Assembly: GCA_025355485.1 (NCBI GenBank)
Contig: JANXZP010000166.1
Coordinates: 1 to 14,366, forward strand
Source: Pseudomonadota bacterium
GTDB taxonomy: Bacteria > Pseudomonadota > Gammaproteobacteria > Xanthomonadales > Xanthomonadaceae
DNA: 14,366 nucleotides
Direction: 5' to 3'
The number at the start of each line of letters is the position of its first letter. Position 1 is the first letter of the stretch. Shown here one piece after another: positions 6,646 to 12,061 of the stretch. The notes under the pieces were generated by a model. That model did no database searches and was not told where the DNA came from. It saw only the letters and a list, made by a program, of their open reading frames with translations. The translations under genes and the position numbers were made by a program.

Positions 6646-7416
6646 ATGAAAATCGCGAGCTGGAACGTCAATTCGCTCAACGTGCGCCTGCCGCATCTGC
6701 TGCAGTGGCTGCAATCCGCGCAGCCGGATGTGGTCGCGTTGCAGGAAACCAAGATGGAGGACGCGAAGTTTCCGGACACCGCGATCGCCGAGTCCGGCTA
6801 CCGCAGCGTGTTCTCCGGGCAGAAGACCTACAACGGCGTCGCGATTCTCGCGCGCAGGCATGCGATCGAGGACGTGCAGGCCGGCATCCCCGGTTTCGCC
6901 GACGAACAGAAGCGCGTGCTGGCCGCGACCATAGCCGGTGTGCGCATCGTCGATGTGTACGTGGTCAACGGGCAGGCGGTCGGCAGCGAGAAATACGATT
7001 ACAAATTACGCTGGCTAGCCGCGTTGCACGATTGGCTGAAGGAAGAAATCGCGCGGCATCCGAAACTGGTCGTGCTCGGCGATTTCAATATCGCACCGGA
7101 TGCGCGCGACGTGCACGATCCCGTCGTGTGGAACGACGACTCGATCCTGACCTCGACCGCCGAGCGCGCCGCATTGCAGCGGTTGTATGCGCTAGGCCTG
7201 CACGACAGCTATCGCCTGCTGCACGACGAGGGCGGCGCGTTCAGCTGGTGGGATTATCGGCAGGCCGGATTCCGGCGCGACCTCGGCGTGCGCATCGACC
7301 TGGTGCTCGCGAGCGATGCGCTGCACGCATCGTGCGTGGCGGCGATGATTGATCGCGAACCACGCACTTGGGATCGGCCTTCGGATCACACGCCCGTGCT
7401 GCTCGAACTCGGCTGA
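6646..7416 (+). CDS. xthA: Exodeoxyribonuclease III (AP endonuclease)
   Basis: This 256-residue enzyme of the Exo III/APE1 family cleaves DNA at abasic sites and removes nucleotides 3' to 5' in base-excision repair. Catalytic and metal residues are all visible: N7 (SWNVNS), E34 (LQETK), Y105 (VDVYVVNG), D146 and N148 (GDFNIAP), and D247-H248 (SDHTPVLL). Other family blocks are YNGVAIL (62-68), EKYDYKLRWL (115-124) and SWWDYR (200-205). The length is that of the bacterial family. Because ATG 6646 starts directly at the first beta strand, no shorter start is credible. It is a single gene, divergent from bactofilin and convergent with the DUF885 gene. The missing ribosome-binding site and the TAGCAT 6 nt upstream suggest a leaderless transcript. 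An exoA-type name is equally possible. Confidence 0.96.
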   Translation: MKIASWNVNSLNVRLPHLLQWLQSAQPDVVALQETKMEDAKFPDTAIAESGYRSVFSGQKTYNGVAILARRHAIEDVQAGIPGFADEQKRVLAATIAGVRIVDVYVVNGQAVGSEKYDYKLRWLAALHDWLKEEIARHPKLVVLGDFNIAPDARDVHDPVVWNDDSILTSTAERAALQRLYALGLHDSYRLLHDEGGAFSWWDYRQAGFRRDLGVRIDLVLASDALHASCVAAMIDREPRTWDRPSDHTPVLLELG

Positions 7417-7417
7417 C

Positions 7418-7436
7418 GGCGCGCAACGATCGCGCC
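7418..7436. terminator. Weak hairpin between convergent xthA and DUF885 genes
   Basis: GGCGCG (7418-7423) pairs with CGCGCC (7431-7436) around a 7-nt loop, directly after the xthA stop. There is no T-run on either side, so it is at best a weak bidirectional terminator. Confidence 0.3.
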
Positions 7437-7459
7437 GGGCCGCTACCTGCCCTACGCGT

Positions 7460-9232
7460 TCACTGCTTCGCTTTCTGCGCCGGCACGAATTGTTCGCGCA
7501 CGGCTTTCGCCAGCAAGTCGGGCGGCAACAGCCCCTGGTCGACCAGGAAATTGTTGAACGCGAAACGATCGAACTTCGATCCGAGTGCGATTTCGGTTTC
7601 GGCGCGCAATTGCATGATCCGGTTGTAGCCGTACAAGTAGCTGCCGGCTTGTCCGGGCATGCGGAACATGTAGCGATCCACTTCCTCTTGTGCGAACGGT
7701 TTTGATATCACCACGTCCTCGGTCAGCACGCGCCAGGCAGTGTCGCGATCGGCCAGGCCGAGGTTGAGCATCGGGTCGAGCATTGCGCGCGCTGCGCGCA
7801 GCAGCCGCAGTTGCAGCGCGATGAGCTGGCCGTCGTGCGGCTCGTACGGCAGCATCTCCATTTCCGAATACAGTGCCCAGCCTTCGACATTGACCGAGTT
7901 GAATGCGAACAGGCTGCGCGCCTGCGATACGCCGCGCTCCACCATCGCGCTGAACTGCAGTTCGTGGCCGGGTCGGCCTTCGTGCGCGGTCAGCGTCCAC
8001 GCGCCGGCCTTGTAGGTGAAATCGTCGAACGACTCGGTCTTTCCGCCAGCGTCGGGGTTGCCGGTGGTCAGCACGAACTGGCCGCGCTCGCCGTGGTTGT
8101 CGATCAGCGGCGGAGGCTGCATGTACGGCGCGGGCTGCGCGGCGGTCTCGGCGTCGGATGCGATGCGCATGATCATCGCGCGCTGCGGCAGGCTCACGAT
8201 GCGATGTTCCGCGATCGCCTTCTCGATCGCCGGGATGACCGTATCGCGATACCAGTGCTCGACCTGGTCGCGGCCGAGCTGCTCCTTCTTGAGCGCGCGG
8301 ATCACATCGCGGTAGTCGGTGGCATCGAAGCCATGTTCCTTCGCGACTATCGGCGCGAGTTGCTGCATCGCGGCGCGGGTTTCCATGAACTCCAGTTGCG
8401 CGCGCTGGATCAGCGCCTGCGGATCGATGTCGATGCCGACCTGCTTGAGCGCGTACGCATACAGCTCGGGCGGCTGGCGGAAGTCGGTGCGCGCCTTCGG
8501 CAGCACGCTCGCGCGTTCCCACGCGACATAGTCGCCGACTTGCCTGTCGAGTTCGGCAAGCGCGGCATCGGCGCCGGCGATCTTGAAGTCGCCGAACAGC
8601 TTGCGGATGCCGGCCTGGTAGGTCGCCGCATTGGCGAGAGCGTGTTCGACTTCGGCCTTGTACGGCCCAATCCGCCTGCCGTCGGCGAGGCTGTCGGCAA
8701 AGCGCGCCTTAGCCTGTTTGAAAAACGACGTCGTGCCCGGCACGAGTCCGAGGTAGCGGCGCAGTCGGGCCAGTGCGTGCGCACGCTTGTCCGCCGACGC
8801 CTGTTCCTGCAGCAGCGATTGCTCGCCATCGAACACCTGCGAAGGAGCGTCGGTCCAGTCCAGCAGCAGGCGCTCGCCCAGTTCGCTGCCGGCGATCTTT
8901 CGCCCGACAGCGTCGATCATGATCTGCAGGTCCTGGCGGACGTTCGGATCGGTTTCCTTCGCAAGCTCGGCCTGCAACTGCGAGCGAACCCGTGCATAGG
9001 CCGCGCGCGTGCGCTCGCCATAGCGCGGGCCGATATCCGCCACCTGTTCGTCGTAGCCGGGCAGCCCGATCGACGACGCGCTCTCGGGCTCGAAGCTCGC
9101 CTGCACCTGCAGCAGCGCCTGCGCGTCGCGATCGCTGCGCGCGACCCAATCGTTGTCGGTGCCTGCTTGTTGCCCGGCGGCGCCGCACAGCGGCGCGATC
9201 AACAGCAGACCCATCAGGGTGATAGCGCGCAT
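7460..9232 (-). CDS. Secreted DUF885-family metallopeptidase-like protein
   Basis: This is a 590-residue exported protein of the DUF885 family, which holds predicted zinc peptidases. The N-terminus MRAITLMGLLLIAPLCGAAG is a Sec signal peptide. C16 is preceded by Leu rather than a small residue, so it is probably not a lipoprotein and would be periplasmic or secreted. The family active-site block AHEGRPGHELQFS (416-428) gives an H417-E418...H423 motif, and NVEGWALYSEMEM (448-460) supplies E450, the likely third ligand. The C-terminal signature DRYMFRMPGQAGSYLYGYNRI (519-539) is also typical. The ATG at 9232 has GGAG 6 nt upstream and begins the signal peptide; the longer frame does not. It is transcribed alone from a good promoter (9256-9284). 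Its peptide substrate is not predictable. Confidence 0.92.
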   Translation of the reverse strand: MRAITLMGLLLIAPLCGAAGQQAGTDNDWVARSDRDAQALLQVQASFEPESASSIGLPGYDEQVADIGPRYGERTRAAYARVRSQLQAELAKETDPNVRQDLQIMIDAVGRKIAGSELGERLLLDWTDAPSQVFDGEQSLLQEQASADKRAHALARLRRYLGLVPGTTSFFKQAKARFADSLADGRRIGPYKAEVEHALANAATYQAGIRKLFGDFKIAGADAALAELDRQVGDYVAWERASVLPKARTDFRQPPELYAYALKQVGIDIDPQALIQRAQLEFMETRAAMQQLAPIVAKEHGFDATDYRDVIRALKKEQLGRDQVEHWYRDTVIPAIEKAIAEHRIVSLPQRAMIMRIASDAETAAQPAPYMQPPPLIDNHGERGQFVLTTGNPDAGGKTESFDDFTYKAGAWTLTAHEGRPGHELQFSAMVERGVSQARSLFAFNSVNVEGWALYSEMEMLPYEPHDGQLIALQLRLLRAARAMLDPMLNLGLADRDTAWRVLTEDVVISKPFAQEEVDRYMFRMPGQAGSYLYGYNRIMQLRAETEIALGSKFDRFAFNNFLVDQGLLPPDLLAKAVREQFVPAQKAKQ

Positions 9233-9255
9233 GGAAGGCTCCGTTTGGAAGCCAG

Positions 9256-9284
9256 ACCATAGCGCGCACTGCGGGCACGGACAA
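9256..9284 (-). promoter_or_regulatory. Sigma-70-type promoter of the DUF885 gene
   Basis: On the minus strand TTGTCC (9284-9279) and TATGGT (9261-9256) are separated by exactly 17 bp. Transcription would begin near 9249, giving a 17-nt leader that contains the GGAG ribosome-binding site at 9242-9239. This is the best canonical promoter in the window. Confidence 0.65.
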
Positions 9285-9296
9285 TCCATCGATGGA
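9285..9296. promoter_or_regulatory. 12-bp palindrome abutting the -35 of the DUF885 promoter
   Basis: TCCATCGATGGA is a perfect palindrome immediately upstream of the -35 hexamer. If transcription starts near 9249, its centre is at about -41.5, where class II activators bind. The binding protein is unknown, and chance cannot be excluded. Confidence 0.4.
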
Positions 9297-9302
9297 CGCG
9301 AA

Positions 9303-9334
9303 ACAAAAACGCCGCCGGGGTTGCCGGCGGCGTT
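9303..9334 (-). terminator. Rho-independent terminator of the lipoprotein gene
   Basis: An 11-bp perfect stem (9308-9318 with 9324-9334) and a 5-nt loop are followed on the minus strand by a T-run (TTTTTG, then TTT). It lies 25 bp after the lipoprotein stop codon, in the correct direction, and separates that gene from the DUF885 promoter. Confidence 0.9.
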
Positions 9335-9359
9335 GTAGTGCGAAGCGTATGCGCGGAAC

Positions 9360-11339
9360 TTACTGCACGTCGACCGACTCGCGCAGCTCGATGCCCTGCT
9401 CGGTCAGATCCAGGCTGACATCGGCACGCTTGATGATGTCGGCCATGGCCGACATCATTTTTTCCGACTGTTGCTGCAGTTTCTGCGCATCGGGATCGCC
9501 CGAGGCGTGCGGCGCCTTGCTCGCCAACTGCGACAGCGTGCGCAACGCATCGCCCTTCAGACCATACGCCAGCACCGGCTGATGCGCATCGTCGAGCTTC
9601 ATCGCCGCGCCCAGCTTGGCATCCTCGCCGGCGCCGATCGAAACCGCGATCAGCTTGTCGGTCATCGCCGCGAACAGCGGCGTATTGGGCGGCATGCCCG
9701 GCATCGGCGGCAATGCCTTGGGAACGCCGTCCGGCTTGAGGCCGACCTTGGCGATGTCTGGCGCAACACTTCCGGCCATCGCCAGCAGCGACGCCGGATT
9801 GTCCGAACCGATCGCGATCACTGCGGAAAAATCCGGTACGGGCTGATCGTCCTTCATCACCAGCTTGTCCACGATCGCGTGGAAGCCATGGAACATCGGC
9901 GCATAGCCGGTCACCGCCACATTGGTCAGGTTGGTTCTGGCCTTTTCCGCGGCCTGGTTCATGCCGACCAGTTGCGGACATTTCCACGGCGATTTCGAGG
10001 TCGCGTCGGCGTACTTGACGGCGAGGTCGGGCAGCCTGGTCAGGTTCATGCTGATGCCGAAATCGAACAGGCTGTCCTGCGCGAGCTGCATGCCGGGCAT
10101 TGGCGCGCGCAGGCTCATCAGATCCTTGGCGATATCGGCGCGGGTCTCGATCACGCCACGTACGGCCATGTGCTTGGCGGACGCATCGGTATAGCCGAGG
10201 CTCGCGCGCGGCCATGCGGCGGCGATCTGGTCGTATTCGGCGGCGCAGACCGCATCGATGGCGGGTTTCTGCTTCTCACCCATCGCGGCCAGGAACGCGG
10301 TTTCCAGCGGGGTCGCCGGCGCCTTGAGTACGGCCACGAGCTTGCCGCTGTCGATGTAGCCGCTGGTGTAGGACAGGTAGTTCATGCGCTTGTTCAGTGC
10401 AGCCAGGTCGCCGCTGTCGGCCAGCGACTTGGCCGGCTTGTCGAGGCCGAGCAGTATGCGCATATCGGCATCGGATGCCTTCGCGGGAGCGATCGTCGCG
10501 ACGAGTTGCTTGCCCGAAATCGCGATCACGCCATGCACGGGTGCGTCGGGCTTGTCGCCCTCGACGATCCAGTAGTCGAGACCGCCGACCTTGCCGGCCG
10601 CCATCTTCGAGCCCGACGCGGTTTCGATACGGGCTATGGTCGCGCGCAGGTTGTCGGGCTTGGCCAGTTCGCCGCGGATGACCGGCACCAGGCCGATCCC
10701 GTAGAACGCGACGTGGGTCTGGGTGTCGACGCCGAGCAGGTCCATGAGTCCCTTGATGTCCTTGCCCGCGACTTCGGCCTTGACCGCGTCGAGCAGCTTG
10801 AGGCTTTTCTCACGTTCGGTATTGGCCTGCGCGCAATTGGCTGGGGGCGTTGCACTGGCGGTGTTGCCATCACCGGACGCGCCGGCCTGGGCGCTGTCCG
10901 CGGTAGCGGCGTCGCTACCGGAAGCGGCATCGCCCGTGCCGGAAACCTGCGGCGCGTCGGCATTCGCGGACTTGTCCGCATCGGCGTCGTCATGGCCGCT
11001 ACTGGCGTCCTGCGGCGTCGAACCGCCGCCGCCGGAAGACGACGCGCACGCTTCGGCATCCTTCGCGGCCTGGTCGCGGATGGCCTTCTCGGCCACGTCG
11101 ATCTGGGTGGCGTACATGTCGCCGATCTTGAACGCCTTGTCCATCTTGTCGATCCACACCGCGGTGACATCGGCGGGGACCGGATCGATGTTCGCGAACA
11201 CGTAGGGCGTGTCCGCCGGCACATAGGTCAGCGGAGCGTCGGCGGCGACCACGCCGGGGCCTCCGGCGGTGCTTTCCTTCTTGCAGCCGGCGATGGCGAC
11301 GATGCCCGCAATAAGCAGGCAGGGTATGAGTTTGCGCAT
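9360..11339 (-). CDS. Large predicted lipoprotein of unknown function
   Basis: I do not recognise the family of this 659-residue protein. It begins with a type II signal peptide, MRKLIPCLLIAGIVAIAGC, with lipobox AIAGC and acylated C19. The following KKES suits outer-membrane sorting (no Asp at +2). A conserved-looking segment (36-93, including LTYVPADTPYVFANIDPVP) precedes a low-complexity linker rich in Ser, Gly, Ala and Asp (about 98-170), bracketed by C98 and C169. Then comes a long mixed alpha/beta region (about 174-645) with repeated ALPPMPG- and AVIAIG-like stretches; C365 and C454 may pair. The ATG at 11339 is chosen because it places the lipobox correctly; an upstream GTG at 11375 would bury the signal. 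It is a single gene with its own terminator, a candidate promoter, and a CRP-like site upstream. Confidence 0.85.
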   Translation of the reverse strand: MRKLIPCLLIAGIVAIAGCKKESTAGGPGVVAADAPLTYVPADTPYVFANIDPVPADVTAVWIDKMDKAFKIGDMYATQIDVAEKAIRDQAAKDAEACASSSGGGGSTPQDASSGHDDADADKSANADAPQVSGTGDAASGSDAATADSAQAGASGDGNTASATPPANCAQANTEREKSLKLLDAVKAEVAGKDIKGLMDLLGVDTQTHVAFYGIGLVPVIRGELAKPDNLRATIARIETASGSKMAAGKVGGLDYWIVEGDKPDAPVHGVIAISGKQLVATIAPAKASDADMRILLGLDKPAKSLADSGDLAALNKRMNYLSYTSGYIDSGKLVAVLKAPATPLETAFLAAMGEKQKPAIDAVCAAEYDQIAAAWPRASLGYTDASAKHMAVRGVIETRADIAKDLMSLRAPMPGMQLAQDSLFDFGISMNLTRLPDLAVKYADATSKSPWKCPQLVGMNQAAEKARTNLTNVAVTGYAPMFHGFHAIVDKLVMKDDQPVPDFSAVIAIGSDNPASLLAMAGSVAPDIAKVGLKPDGVPKALPPMPGMPPNTPLFAAMTDKLIAVSIGAGEDAKLGAAMKLDDAHQPVLAYGLKGDALRTLSQLASKAPHASGDPDAQKLQQQSEKMMSAMADIIKRADVSLDLTEQGIELRESVDVQ

Positions 11340-11357
11340 GGTGTGTGTTTCCCGAGG

Positions 11358-11379
11358 AAATGTGATGCCGTTCACATGG
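11358..11379. promoter_or_regulatory. CRP/Clp-type binding site upstream of the lipoprotein gene
   Basis: The core TGTGATGCCGTTCACA (11361-11376) has both consensus pentamers TGTGA and TCACA intact with the required 6-bp spacing. The 22-bp site matches the E. coli CRP consensus at 16 positions. It overlaps the candidate -10 of the lipoprotein gene and lies just downstream of it, so binding there would most likely repress. Clp is the corresponding regulator in Xanthomonas. Confidence 0.65.
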
Positions 11380-11384
11380 TAGCA
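11376..11384 (-). promoter_or_regulatory. Candidate extended -10 promoter of the lipoprotein gene
   Basis: The minus strand reads TGCTACCAT, an extended -10 (TGnTAnnnT). Transcription would start near 11369, inside the CRP-like site, and leave a leader of about 30 nt. No good -35 is seen. Confidence 0.4.
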
Positions 11385-11393
11385 AACGCGTGA

Positions 11394-11419
11394 CCGGGGC
11401 GGTTTGGGACATGCCCCGG
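11394..11419 (-). terminator. Hairpin just after tsaC, possible terminator
   Basis: CCGGGGC (11394-11400) pairs with GCCCCGG (11413-11419) around a 12-nt loop, starting 4 nt after the tsaC stop. There is no T-run downstream on the minus strand, so termination is uncertain; it may only protect the 3' end. Confidence 0.35.
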
Positions 11420-11423
11420 CTGA

Positions 11424-11987
11424 TCAGCTACGCAGCACGGTACCGCTGGCGGCATCGCGGATCGGGGTCGGCGTGGCCAGATCGCCGGTGCGGCCTTCGA
11501 GCAGGCCGTCGGTCTGCTCCAGCAACGCCGGAGATAGCGCATCGGCATCGCGCGTGGGTTCATGGCCCGAGAGATTCGCGCTGGTGGAGACGAGCGGTCC
11601 GCCGAATGTCTCGCAAAGAGCGACCACGGCTGGATGCGCGCTCACCCGCAACGCCAGAGTCGCATGGGCGCCGCGCAGCCAAGCCGGGACGGGGGGCGTG
11701 CACGGCAGCAGCCATGTGTGCGGGCCGGGCCAGGTCGCGAGAACCGCTTGCATCCGTTCGGGCGGCAGCGCATCGGCGTCGATCAGCGGCGCGATCTGCG
11801 CCAGGTTCGCCGCGATCAGGATCAAGCCCTTGGATTCTTCGCGCTGCTTGATCCGCAGAAGGCGCCGCACCGCGACGGCATCGAACGGATCGCAGCCCAG
11901 CCCCCACACCGCTTCGGTCGGATATGCGATCACGCCGCCGCGGTGCAATGCGGCGACTGCTTGTTCGATGGTCAGGCGTGCGGACAT
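11424..11987 (-). CDS. tsaC: Threonylcarbamoyl-AMP synthase (tRNA t6A37 synthesis)
   Basis: TsaC (YrdC/RimN) makes threonylcarbamoyl-AMP from threonine, bicarbonate and ATP, the first step of t6A37 formation in ANN-decoding tRNAs. The 187-residue product is the short, single-domain form without the Sua5 extension. Family motifs are present: YPTEAVWGLGCD (22-33), the basic KQREESKGL (47-55), WPGPHTWLLP (86-95), LALRVS (111-116) and STSAN (134-138). The ATG at 11987 is preferred because it gives the normal length; an in-frame ATG at 12008 would add seven residues and lies across the TATCCT hexamer. The open frame beyond that is an antisense shadow of the topA tail. topA ends 74 bp upstream on the same strand, so topA readthrough may also supply it. 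Confidence 0.95.
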   Translation of the reverse strand: MSARLTIEQAVAALHRGGVIAYPTEAVWGLGCDPFDAVAVRRLLRIKQREESKGLILIAANLAQIAPLIDADALPPERMQAVLATWPGPHTWLLPCTPPVPAWLRGAHATLALRVSAHPAVVALCETFGGPLVSTSANLSGHEPTRDADALSPALLEQTDGLLEGRTGDLATPTPIRDAASGTVLRS

Positions 11988-11993
11988 GCGCTG

Positions 11994-11999
11994 AGGATA
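11994..11999 (-). promoter_or_regulatory. Candidate -10 element of tsaC (leaderless geometry)
   Basis: TATCCT on the minus strand ends exactly 6 nt before the tsaC ATG at 11987. No Shine-Dalgarno sequence precedes the ATG. No convincing -35 is visible, and transcription could also come from topA. Confidence 0.45.
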
Positions 12000-12061
12000 A
12001 CGCTGCATCGTGCGTGGCTGCACGCGAGCAAGAAGAAGCGGGTGCTTGCGATCGCGCTGGC

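Noticed and set aside
7418..7436. Strong bidirectional terminator between xthA and the DUF885 gene
   Set aside because: The stem is only 6 bp and lacks a T-run on both sides; kept only as a weak hairpin.
7811..9262. 483-residue plus-strand open frame opposite the DUF885 gene
   Set aside because: Low-information Arg/Leu-rich translation; the minus strand has a signal peptide, active-site motifs, promoter and ribosome-binding site.
9471..11393. 640-residue plus-strand open frame opposite the lipoprotein gene
   Set aside because: His/Arg/Gly/Val-rich shadow with no start signal; the minus frame has a lipobox and a matching terminator.
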